Shown here piece after piece: positions 1-5,750 of a stretch of DNA of 5,750 nt. The stretch lies in contig SLFT01000202.1 in NCBI GenBank assembly GCA_007124105.1, positions 1 through 5,750 on the forward strand. Reading direction: 5' to 3'. Position 1 is the stretch's first letter; each line of letters starts with the position of its first letter. The position numbers were made by a program, and so were the translations under genes. The stretch is from Candidatus Hydrogenedentota bacterium. Its GTDB lineage: Bacteria; Hydrogenedentota; Hydrogenedentia; Hydrogenedentales; CAITNO01. The notes beneath the pieces were generated by a model. It did no database searches. It saw nothing but the letters and a program-made list of their open reading frames with translations, and was not told where the DNA came from.

Positions 1-8
1 AAAAAGTC

Positions 9-1070
9 ATGACATCAAGGATACAGCAATCAATGAAAGTGTTATACCGCTTATACCCCGGAAACGAATTGTTCCTGGCGTCACTTGCTTGTGTCGCGTT
101 GCTGTGCTGGGGATGCGCTTCGCTTCACCATCACACGCCGGATTCCCCTGTCGCGCCGTTTGCCGCGGATGCGTTTCTGATTGTCGGCTATGCGCCGGAT
201 TACAGCATGGAAAGGATAGCCCCGGGCGCTTACGAACGCGTTACGGATGTTATCCTGTTTTCGGCGGAGTTGACCGAAGATGGAGCGTTTCCGGAAGATG
301 GTATTGCCGCATTGCCTGTGGCGCGTTTCCAGGAAATCAAACAGGAGCATAATGCGCGCGTCCATCTCTGTTTCGGCGGCTGGGGGCGTTCGGGCGGTTT
401 CCCGGAGATGACGGGCGATGCGGCAAAGCGCAAGGTCTTTATTAACGCGCTCCTTCAGTGGTGTCTCGACAACGGATTTGACGGCGTAGACTACGACTGG
501 GAGTTCCCGGCAAACCGGAAAGAACACGCCGCCTACAGCCGTCTGCTCGTGGAAACGGCCGAAGCGTTCCGTCCCCACGGCCTTCGGACAACCGTCGCCA
601 TCGGACATACCCAGCGTCTCGAGCAAAGCGCCTACGACGCCGTGGACGCCATACACCTGATGACCTATGACATGGGCAAGCGTCACGCCACAAAACGGGA
701 CGCGACGTCTTCAATGCGACGGCTCGTCCGCTCCGGCGCGCCAAAGGAAAAAATTGTGCTGGGCGTACCTTTTTATGGACGTCGGATGGACGACCGGGAT
801 ATGGCTATGGCGTACAGCCACATCATGGAGCAGTATAAGCCCCAGGCCGACGAGGATGAAGCAGGCGGTTTCTACTTCAACAACATCGAGACCATAAGGC
901 GCAAGACCCGCTATGCAATGGAGGAAGGGCTCGCCGGCATTATGATTTGGGAACTCAGCATGGACACGGACGCTAAAAACTCGCTGTTGCAGGCCATTGA
1001 CGAGGAACGCCGCGGAAACAGCGCAACTTCACACGGCAACCGACTTTTCAACACTCAGCGAATAAAATAA
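9..1070 (+). CDS. GH18 family glycosidase (chitinase-like), probable lipoprotein
   Basis: A single-domain glycoside hydrolase of family 18, expected to cleave beta-1,4-linked N-acetylglucosamine polymers (chitin- or peptidoglycan-like) by substrate-assisted catalysis. Seen: a hydrophobic segment at residues 21-35 ending in Cys36 (LLCWGC), an export signal with an imperfect lipobox because position -3 is Cys rather than Leu; CFGGWG at 121-126 in place of the usual SxGG; the full DxxDxDxE motif at 158-165 (DGVDYDWE, catalytic acid Glu165); MTYD at 218-221; LGVPFYGR at 251-258; and the last-strand Trp in IMIWE (Trp314). About 353 residues suits a bare TIM barrel without a carbohydrate-binding module. 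The frame is also open to the left window edge. An internal ATG at base 33 has AAGGA at 17-21 upstream (11-base gap) and gives a shorter, more typical signal peptide, so it is a credible alternative start. Substrate is unproven; endo-beta-N-acetylglucosaminidase or a spore-lytic-type activity is also possible. Confidence 0.9.
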   Translation: MTSRIQQSMKVLYRLYPGNELFLASLACVALLCWGCASLHHHTPDSPVAPFAADAFLIVGYAPDYSMERIAPGAYERVTDVILFSAELTEDGAFPEDGIAALPVARFQEIKQEHNARVHLCFGGWGRSGGFPEMTGDAAKRKVFINALLQWCLDNGFDGVDYDWEFPANRKEHAAYSRLLVETAEAFRPHGLRTTVAIGHTQRLEQSAYDAVDAIHLMTYDMGKRHATKRDATSSMRRLVRSGAPKEKIVLGVPFYGRRMDDRDMAMAYSHIMEQYKPQADEDEAGGFYFNNIETIRRKTRYAMEEGLAGIMIWELSMDTDAKNSLLQAIDEERRGNSATSHGNRLFNTQRIK

Positions 1071-1244
1071 AATAGTATTTATGTCAAGTCTTTTTGATGC
1101 GTCTAAAATTTCGATGCCCGCCACCTTGTTGTCCGGCGTTGTGTCAAGATTAATGCCGTCGGACAGTTCCCGCACACCGTCCGGCTGTGCCTCGGAAAAC
1201 TGGAGATATAAGGCGTCAACCTCCTCATCGTAAAATACTTTCAT
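1029..1244 (-). CDS. DUF2283 family small protein
   Basis: A 71-residue protein with the DUF2283 pattern: FYDEEVDALYLQFS at 4-17, a Pro/Glu-containing strand, then DGINLD at 29-34 and VAGIEILDASKRL at 41-53. The biochemical role of DUF2283 is not established. The family is commonly encoded beside DUF4258 proteins, which suggests a functional pair, possibly toxin-antitoxin-like (inference). The ATG at 1244-1242 overlaps the TGA of the upstream DUF4258 gene as ATGA, implying translational coupling. An AAAGG Shine-Dalgarno-like site lies 9 bases upstream (1254-1258). The last 13 codons and the stop run into the 3' end of the convergent GH18 gene, a 42-base overlap. The family core is complete before the overlap, so the gene does not look truncated. 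Confidence 0.85.
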   Translation of the reverse strand: MKVFYDEEVDALYLQFSEAQPDGVRELSDGINLDTTPDNKVAGIEILDASKRLDINTILFYSLSVEKSVAV

Positions 1245-1468
1245 CGCTTCTTGCCTTTCTTCAGAGGATAAGACGTTATCACGGTTATTACGTCATCCTC
1301 TCGTGTAAAGACGACTTTTACGGGGAAAGCAATCTCCCGCAAATGAACAATGCACTCATTATAACCTTGCTTATAACGTCCGCCCTGTAGCGCTTTCTGG
1401 ATTTCTGTTTCCGATATCCCATAAAGCGCTGTACGACGTTTAGCGTGCCTGGAAAAATGTATTTGCAT
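1241..1468 (-). CDS. DUF4258 family small protein
   Basis: A 75-residue protein matching DUF4258: an N-terminal FSRHAKRRTALYGIS block (residues 4-18) containing the family's typical His-Ala...Arg...Gly-Ile-Ser signature, then a helix (ETEIQKAL), a beta strand with EIAFPVKVVF, and a strand-like VITVITSYP near a basic tail. The molecular function is unknown. The small alpha/beta layout and the pairing with DUF2283 resemble RelE/BrnT-type toxin modules, but this is inference and no activity is shown. I chose ATG at 1468-1466. The codon before it is TTG (1471), a possible start one residue longer. It is first in a two-gene operon with DUF2283 (ATGA overlap at 1241-1244). A strong-looking promoter sits only about 20 bases upstream, so the leader is very short. 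Confidence 0.82.
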   Translation of the reverse strand: MQIHFSRHAKRRTALYGISETEIQKALQGGRYKQGYNECIVHLREIAFPVKVVFTREDDVITVITSYPLKKGKKR

Positions 1469-1488
1469 CAAGAGTAAACATCTCTCTC

Positions 1489-1517
1489 ATTATATGATCT
1501 ACCCTATGATACCACAA
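1489..1517 (-). promoter_or_regulatory. Predicted sigma70-type promoter of the DUF4258-DUF2283 operon
   Basis: On the minus strand, TTGTGG (1517-1512) is followed by exactly 17 bases and a perfect TATAAT (1494-1489). Transcription would begin near 1481-1483, leaving only about 13-15 bases before the ATG at 1468. The purine run GAGAGAGA at 1488-1481 would then lie at or before the start point and could not serve fully as a ribosome site. The operon may therefore be nearly leaderless. The -35 box matches consensus in only three of six bases. Confidence 0.5.
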
Positions 1518-1537
1518 ACGAACGAAGCAGCAAACGT

Positions 1538-1699
1538 TCAGTTCTTTTCGCCAGCAACGCGGGCCGTATAAGTGGTATATGCGGCGTCATAGTCGGGATG
1601 CGCCTCCGTTTCACTGCAAAACACGCGGACGGCGTACCCGAGTGAGGAGAGTTTATCCTGTGACGGGGGGCGTTGCGTCAGGCGGTATATTTCGGTCTT
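1538..1699 (-). pseudogene. Possible C-terminal remnant of an unidentified gene
   Basis: Reading the minus strand from the palindrome edge gives 53 sense codons starting KTEIYRL and ending ARVAGEKN, then TGA at 1540-1538. The frame continues open a little into the palindrome before hitting TGA at 1750-1748, and it has no ATG. By hand count, 33 of 53 third positions are G or C, similar to real genes here, and the composition looks protein-like (charged and aromatic residues mixed, no simple repeats). I do not recognise the family. The simplest reading is the 3' end of a gene whose front was lost or separated when the palindrome arrived. A chance open frame of this length is possible. Confidence 0.3.
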
Positions 1700-1880
1700 T
1701 AGCCCGGATATTTCACCAGGTTTCGTCGTGAGCCTGCGAAGATTGCGTCAGATCAAGTGCTTTGCGCAGGCCGCCGGCTGACAGCGTGTCGGGACACGTC
1801 GAAGTCGGCGGGCAAGCAAAGTGCTTGAGATGGCGTAAGATTCGCGGGCGCAACAGAAATCTGGTGAAATATCCGGGTTA
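1700..1880 (+). repeat. 181-base imperfect palindrome: MITE-like element or structured plus-strand RNA
   Basis: The two arms pair from end to end. Helices are 1700-1724/1856-1880 (25 pairs), 1729-1730/1851-1852, 1732-1740/1841-1849 (9), 1743-1750/1831-1838 (8), 1753-1765/1816-1828 (13), 1771-1779/1803-1811 (9) and 1785-1789/1794-1798 (5, with a CGGG loop), about 71 pairs in all. Eight of these are G-U on the plus strand, and no helix position is A-C. Tandem G-A/A-G mismatches occur at 1741-1742/1839-1840 and 1751-1752/1829-1830. TA stands at both outer ends. The arm ends begin CCCGGATATTTCACCAG (left, 1703-1719). No coding capacity is seen. It could be a non-autonomous transposon relic, a REP-like element, or a structured RNA. 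I know no family that I can name with certainty. Confidence 0.8.
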
Positions 1881-2005
1881 GGTGCAGTCATGGATTTCTT
1901 GCCAAAGGGGTTCGCCACCATCCAACTTATTTGATCCTGTCCATTTATGTCTTGACGCGTGGTTCCATATGTCTCCAGGTATAATCGAGTAAGAATTCCC
2001 CTGAA

Positions 2006-3178
2006 TTACTTAAGGATACGTTCAAAACCGCGAAGCATTTTCAACGGATAAAGCGTACCGCGCCACACAATGCCTTTACGCCAGAGTGCCAGAACCCCTG
2101 ACCGGAACAGAAAATAACTCATCAGGAGCGCGCCGACCGGATAGAAAACCGCGGGCGCCGCAGGGAAACGGAATGCGCGGCACGATGCCGCAGTGGCGCC
2201 TGCTACGCACACAATCGCCAGCCCGCCCATAAGCTGAAGATTCGGATGCCCCGTTTGCAGCAGCGCGAAAAACGGGAGCAATTCAAAGCCAATCACGAAA
2301 GCGCACATCACCGTCATCACGGACATACGGTAACCCGCTATGGCGAAACCGTTCTTTTCAAATCCCGTTTGCATCGCTGCGATGGAAGGATACCAGCGCA
2401 AATACACGGCGCTGGAACCATTGATGATGCTGGTTCGGGCGCCGTGGGCCTTGAGCAGGAACGCCAGACCCGTGTCATCAATCACCTCGAGTCGCAAGCG
2501 TTCCAGGCCGGGCGTTCGCGCCAGCGCCGAACGCCGAAAAAGATTGAACGCGCCCGCGCCCGCGGCAATGCGGGTTTTCGGGCTTTCGATCACATAACGC
2601 GCCGCCGGTATGCTCACCGCCATGCGAAGAAAGAAGGTGTTCACTATCTTGACAAGGAAACGGTCAGCCTCAAGGCGGGGAGCCAGCGTTACATGGTCAA
2701 GCCGCCGATGTTCGCACCACGCAATGACCCGCTCGAGCACACCCGGCTCGATATGGACGTCAACATCCGTAAACAGAATCCATTCGCTATCGGTTGTTTC
2801 GACGCCCTTCTGCAGCGCATGAACCTTCCCCAGCCAGCCTTCCGGCAACGAACGGTTATGAATCACAAGAAACCGCGGATCATCTTTGGCAACCTCATCC
2901 GCGATGACGCCCGTTGCGTCCGTCGAGCGGTCGTCAATCACGACAAAGGCTATGTTCGGATAGGTCTCCTGCAACCGAAGCCGCATCGTTGACGCGATGC
3001 TCTCCTCTTCATTACAGGCGGGGGCAATCACGGCCAACGTCGGCCATGTGTCCGGCGCAGGCGCATGCAGCGCATCGAGGCGGGGAATCGTCCGTATATT
3101 GAACAGGATGGACGCCGTGATCAGGAACCAGCATCCGCATCCCAGCGCCAACGCAACCATAACGATGTTTTCAAGCAA
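2006..3178 (-). CDS. Membrane-bound family 2 glycosyltransferase (HpnB/CrtQ-like)
   Basis: A GT-A fold glycosyltransferase expected to move a sugar from a nucleotide donor onto a lipid or envelope acceptor on the cytoplasmic side of the membrane. Numbering is from the TTG start (390 aa). An N-terminal membrane helix spans about 5-27. The catalytic domain holds VIAPACNEEES from 51, VIDDRSTDAT at 80-89, PEGWLGK at 112-118, the metal-binding TDVDV at 137-141 and a VIDD acidic motif at 232-235. The usual QxxRW is not present; RWYPSIAAMQ (261-270) sits near that place. Three or so C-terminal helices follow (about 286-308, 314-332, 342-366), then WRGTLYPL at 372-379. The W-GK and W-RGT-YPL features recall HpnB/CrtQ-type enzymes; the acceptor is unknown. 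An ATG at 3226 gives 406 aa but lacks a ribosome site and overlaps a hairpin, whereas TTG at 3178 has AAAGGA 7 bases upstream. Confidence 0.85.
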   Translation of the reverse strand: MLENIVMVALALGCGCWFLITASILFNIRTIPRLDALHAPAPDTWPTLAVIAPACNEEESIASTMRLRLQETYPNIAFVVIDDRSTDATGVIADEVAKDDPRFLVIHNRSLPEGWLGKVHALQKGVETTDSEWILFTDVDVHIEPGVLERVIAWCEHRRLDHVTLAPRLEADRFLVKIVNTFFLRMAVSIPAARYVIESPKTRIAAGAGAFNLFRRSALARTPGLERLRLEVIDDTGLAFLLKAHGARTSIINGSSAVYLRWYPSIAAMQTGFEKNGFAIAGYRMSVMTVMCAFVIGFELLPFFALLQTGHPNLQLMGGLAIVCVAGATAASCRAFRFPAAPAVFYPVGALLMSYFLFRSGVLALWRKGIVWRGTLYPLKMLRGFERILK

Positions 3179-3185
3179 TTCATTT

Positions 3186-3191
3186 TCCTTT
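3186..3191 (-). promoter_or_regulatory. Shine-Dalgarno site supporting a TTG start for the GT2 gene
   Basis: On the minus strand AAAGGA (3191-3186) lies 7 bases before TTG at 3178-3176. The in-frame ATG further upstream (3226) is preceded only by AAATTGGG, a poor site. The protein from TTG begins directly with the membrane helix, as is usual for this family. An ATG at 3182-3180 is out of frame. Confidence 0.6.
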
Positions 3192-3301
3192 GTGTAGAAT
3201 AGTCCAAACGCGGGCGTTGCCCGCATCCCAATTTACACGAGGCTTGTGGTCGAGGCCCGCAAAACAAGAGGTAATATCCTTCTTTCAACACACATCCGTT
3301 C

Positions 3302-5750
3302 TTATCCCCAGGGCTTCCCGGCCTCCTGCGAGAGCGCCCTGTTTCTCACGAATCCGTAAACTGGCCCGGACATTCCGCCGGGATGTTGGGCGGCACGCAC
3401 CCGGACAACCACGCTGTTCGTCGCCCCAGGCTTAACGAGTTTCGCGGGGACGGAAAGCTCGAACGGCCAGGTGCGGATAATGGCGGGAGGCAAAGACTTG
3501 CCCGCCACCGTATGCTCACCGACAAGTTCGCCGTTCACGTATACCCAGGCCTCTTCGCTGATCCCCTCGAACAACAATGTGATGGGCGTATCCGTCCAGT
3601 CTTCGGGAATCTGCACGGTGTTGCCGTACCATCCGTAGCCCTGGTACCCATCCGCCCAGTATCCGGGCACTTCCACGGGCGTCCAGTCATCCTCAGAGAT
3701 GTCGCCGGCAAACCATTCTTCTTCAATGCCCCGGTTGTCCGGGTCCTTGCGGAAACGCCAGGAGTCCCACCGCTCGTTAAGGTTGGGCGCCAGCACCTCG
3801 TCTGCATCGCGCAGCAAAACATCAATCTCGCAGTACTCGTTTTCGCGCATGGCGGCGTAGAGATAGTCTGCGATGTATTCGTGTTCGTGGGCGCGACGAT
3901 AGGCAACAAGATCGTGTAACGCCTGTTGCGCTTCGGCGAAGCGCTCCGGATCAAAGACCGGCGCGCGTCCATGCGCCAGCAAGGCCATTACCTTTCCAGC
4001 AAGACGCGCATGTTCGAGGCCGTGTTGCAGAAAGGCGACGCGCTTTGCGTACTCGGGCCGATCGCTCTGGGCCGCCAGCGCATGGGCCTGCTCCAGGAGC
4101 GCGGCAGTGCTTGTGAAGGATTCGGCGGGATAGTGGATATAAGCGCGGACGGGACTCCACAAGCCACTTTCAGGCCAGGGGTCCAAAGGCACGCACGCCT
4201 CGCCGGCATGGCGTTCCCAATAATCGGTGTACTGTTCGATGAGCGGCGCGCCGGGACCGAAGGCGCTGAAGTATTCATCCCGCAGTTGGCTCACCTCCAG
4301 TTCTGGGTTCCAGAACAGTCGGAAATGGATATAAAACATGGGCGCTTTGACGGCCCAGTGGCCCAACAGACTATCAAAATCAACGCCGACCATGCCGTGC
4401 TCATAGGCGAAGCGGATAAATTCGCCGGCCTGCCAGGTGCTGAGCTGGGGCATGACATAACCGCCGTGGAAATAGTTGGGCCGATAGGCCATTGTTATGC
4501 CCGTCTTCTGCCAACCCAGCCACTGCTGTTTATTCCATTCGTAGGCCTCTTCGGGCATGGGCATCCATTTGTTGGCCCGCGTCCAGGGTACAAACTCGCC
4601 ATATACGCCTTCCAGATTGATTTCCCGCAACGGCGCCGGGAAGTAATTCCAATACAAGTATGTGGTGACGGTTACGTTCGGATTGCGCTCTTTCGCCATG
4701 TCGCGCATGATCCTCCAGAACCGGGCGTATCGGTCGGACACATTCATGGGGATGAAATCATCGTATTCGGAAAGCCCCTCGAGCGCGCCGTCCCAGCCCA
4801 TGCGATGCAGGTCCGGATAATAGCCCGCCGGCGCCGCCACGTCCCAGGCCCGGCAGTTCTCGCAATGGCAGAAGGCGCGGTAGTCCGTCTCGCTCAGATC
4901 AAGGTCGTCGCCCCCATCCCAAGCCTCCGCCACAAGAAACTGACGCAGTTCCGGATTGGAAACGCACATCCCCACATGCTGCAACCGCCACCGTTCCAGC
5001 AATGCCTTGCGCCCGGGACCGCGTGTGCCTTCGTCATTGAGCATGAACCACTCGGGGTGTTCCTCACCGTATTTGGGCCACCAGCCGCAGAAGTAATGCG
5101 CCGTCCTGGGCTTCCGTTCGGTGAAGCCCATGCGGTTGCGTTTTAAGAAAACTTGCAGGTCGTCGCGATAGGCGAGCAGTCCTTCCTTGCTGAAGGCCAG
5201 CCGCTCAATTTCCGGCCTGTAGTTTGCCGCTTCCCCGTTCACATGATGCCAACGGATGCTCCGGAAACGTAAACGCGGCGCCTGTTCTTCATCCAAATGG
5301 TCTTCGATAGTCAGTGTCTCGTGATGGGGGATAACTGTACCCAGTTCCCCCGGCCACATCCAACGCACGCCCGCGTAGCGTTCGAGCAGCTCATAAACGC
5401 CGAACAGGGTGCCGCTGGGCACATCAGCGCGCAGCGGTTCCGCGTCCGCATCTTCCCGGCCGAACACATACAGGCCGGAACCCTCCGTGCGCAGGACAAA
5501 CGTGTCAGGCGCCAGCGTCTCGGGCCCATAGCCGAGCGCTTTCGCGGCTTCCGTTACACCAACATACACGCGGTACGGCGGGGCATCCAGCGCGTTCCCC
5601 TCGGCTACAATGGCAAGCCGCGCCCCGGTCGCTTTCTCAATATGGTCCACCAGTTCCCGGGCGGCATACGCGGCCATCTTTGACGGCGTCGCCGCCGTGA
5701 CCACCACAGCCTTCGCCTCGCCATCCGCCACAAGAACAACCTGTCCACTG
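3302..5750 (-). CDS. DUF4838 protein with GH67-like N-terminal region and GH2-like C-terminal jelly roll (5' partial)
   Basis: A large carbohydrate-associated protein with its front cut off by the window edge. The frame stays open to base 5749 (SGQVVLVADGEAK), so the GTG at 5731 is probably internal and a signal peptide is expected outside. Numbering is from that GTG. Residues about 1-145 resemble the alpha-glucuronidase (GH67) N-terminal domain: AARELVDHIEKATGA, YVGVTEAAK, GTLFGVYELLERYAGVRW. The DUF4838 part follows (about 155-490), with HPEWFMLNDEGTR at 225-237, a probable zinc-type CHCENC cluster at 288-293 and YLYWNYF at 358-364. A helical stretch spans 540-640. A final beta-sandwich (about 655-800) carries WTPVEVPGYW, GYGWYGNTVQIP, LLFEGISEEAWVYVNGE and a VVRVRAA strand, as in GH2 sugar-binding domains. 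The enzymatic activity of DUF4838 proteins is not settled; an exo-acting or uronic-acid-related glycosidase is plausible. The GT2 gene follows on the same strand after about 120 bases. Confidence 0.85.
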   Translation of the reverse strand, partial: SGQVVLVADGEAKAVVVTAATPSKMAAYAARELVDHIEKATGARLAIVAEGNALDAPPYRVYVGVTEAAKALGYGPETLAPDTFVLRTEGSGLYVFGREDADAEPLRADVPSGTLFGVYELLERYAGVRWMWPGELGTVIPHHETLTIEDHLDEEQAPRLRFRSIRWHHVNGEAANYRPEIERLAFSKEGLLAYRDDLQVFLKRNRMGFTERKPRTAHYFCGWWPKYGEEHPEWFMLNDEGTRGPGRKALLERWRLQHVGMCVSNPELRQFLVAEAWDGGDDLDLSETDYRAFCHCENCRAWDVAAPAGYYPDLHRMGWDGALEGLSEYDDFIPMNVSDRYARFWRIMRDMAKERNPNVTVTTYLYWNYFPAPLREINLEGVYGEFVPWTRANKWMPMPEEAYEWNKQQWLGWQKTGITMAYRPNYFHGGYVMPQLSTWQAGEFIRFAYEHGMVGVDFDSLLGHWAVKAPMFYIHFRLFWNPELEVSQLRDEYFSAFGPGAPLIEQYTDYWERHAGEACVPLDPWPESGLWSPVRAYIHYPAESFTSTAALLEQAHALAAQSDRPEYAKRVAFLQHGLEHARLAGKVMALLAHGRAPVFDPERFAEAQQALHDLVAYRRAHEHEYIADYLYAAMRENEYCEIDVLLRDADEVLAPNLNERWDSWRFRKDPDNRGIEEEWFAGDISEDDWTPVEVPGYWADGYQGYGWYGNTVQIPEDWTDTPITLLFEGISEEAWVYVNGELVGEHTVAGKSLPPAIIRTWPFELSVPAKLVKPGATNSVVVRVRAAQHPGGMSGPVYGFVRNRALSQEAGKPWG

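Larger units (their letters stand above)
1472..2005. other. Gene-poor intergenic stretch between DUF4258 and the GT2 gene
   Basis: This stretch of about 530 bases holds no intact gene with a credible start. From left to right it contains the operon promoter (1489-1517), a coding-like C-terminal remnant on the minus strand (1538-1699), a 181-base imperfect palindrome (1700-1880), and an open minus-strand frame of 43 codons without ATG or GTG (1881-2009). I saw no tRNA, CRISPR repeat or convincing terminator here. Confidence 0.7.

Noticed and set aside
81..686. Minus-strand open frame opposite the GH18 gene
   Set aside because: It overlaps the GH18 catalytic region (DGVDYDWE on the plus strand), and no family features are seen in the antisense product.
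1661..1680. TGACG...CGTCA inverted repeat as an operator
   Set aside because: Only 5 bases per arm, inside the coding-like remnant and far from any promoter, so it is not distinguishable from chance.
1877..1883. GTTAGGT at the palindrome edge as an integron attC R' box (GTTRRRY)
   Set aside because: The opposite end lacks the matching RYYYAAC box, the hairpin is longer than usual attC sites, and no integrase or cassette array is present.
2246..2992. Plus-strand open frame of about 248 codons opposite the glycosyltransferase
   Set aside because: The opposite strand carries DDRSTDAT, TDVDV and membrane helices in the proper order. The plus-strand product is Arg/His-rich and low in family signal, so it is a shadow frame.
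3210..3224. GCGGGC-GTT-GCCCGC hairpin as a terminator for the DUF4838 gene
   Set aside because: The stem is only 6 bp and is followed on the minus strand by GTTTGGAC rather than a T-run, so it does not fit an intrinsic terminator.
3926..5146. Plus-strand open frame of about 400 codons opposite the DUF4838 gene
   Set aside because: It lies wholly antisense to a gene with clear family motifs, and its translation shows no recognisable domain. Long antisense frames are expected in GC-rich genes.
1..5750. CRISPR array, tRNA or rRNA genes
   Set aside because: No regularly spaced repeats, cloverleaf with a CCA-type end, or conserved rRNA segments were seen on either strand.

Overview
The window looks like chromosomal DNA from a moderately GC-rich, glycan-degrading bacterium. 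The evidence is a GH18 glycosidase with a lipoprotein-like N-terminus, a large DUF4838 protein with a GH67-type N-terminal region and a GH2-type C-terminal jelly roll, and an integral-membrane GT2 glycosyltransferase. DUF4838 proteins are frequent in Planctomycetota, Lentisphaerota, Hydrogenedentota and related polysaccharide degraders. Such a host is my best guess, but no rRNA or marker gene is present to confirm it.

Layout: (a) bases 9-1070, plus strand: a GH18 family glycosidase with an intact catalytic motif. (b) bases 1029-1468, minus strand: a two-gene operon, DUF4258 then DUF2283, joined by an ATGA stop/start overlap. It has a good promoter (TTGTGG-17-TATAAT) immediately upstream. Its 3' end overlaps the 3' end of the GH18 gene by 42 bases, tail to tail. 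(c) bases 1472-2005: no intact gene. This stretch holds a 181-base imperfect palindrome (1700-1880), flanked on one side by a short coding-like C-terminal remnant (1538-1699) and on the other by a weaker open frame. (d) bases 2006-3178, minus strand: a GT2 glycosyltransferase, probably starting at TTG. (e) bases 3302-5750, minus strand: a DUF4838 protein whose 5' end lies beyond the window.

The DUF4838 gene and the GT2 gene are co-directional with a gap of about 120 bases, so they may share a transcript. GH18 and DUF4838 fit extracytoplasmic carbohydrate processing. The GT2 enzyme fits sugar transfer onto a lipid or envelope acceptor. No direct functional link between them can be proven from sequence alone. 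The DUF4258/DUF2283 pair is an unrelated small accessory module.

The most unusual signal is the 1700-1880 palindrome. It folds along its whole length. All eight transition-type arm differences inside its helices are G-U wobble pairs when the plus strand is read, and none is A-C. Two symmetric internal loops are both tandem G-A/A-G mismatches. This strand polarity is not expected of a symmetric DNA palindrome drifting neutrally. It suggests that the plus strand is selected to fold, as RNA or as single-stranded DNA.
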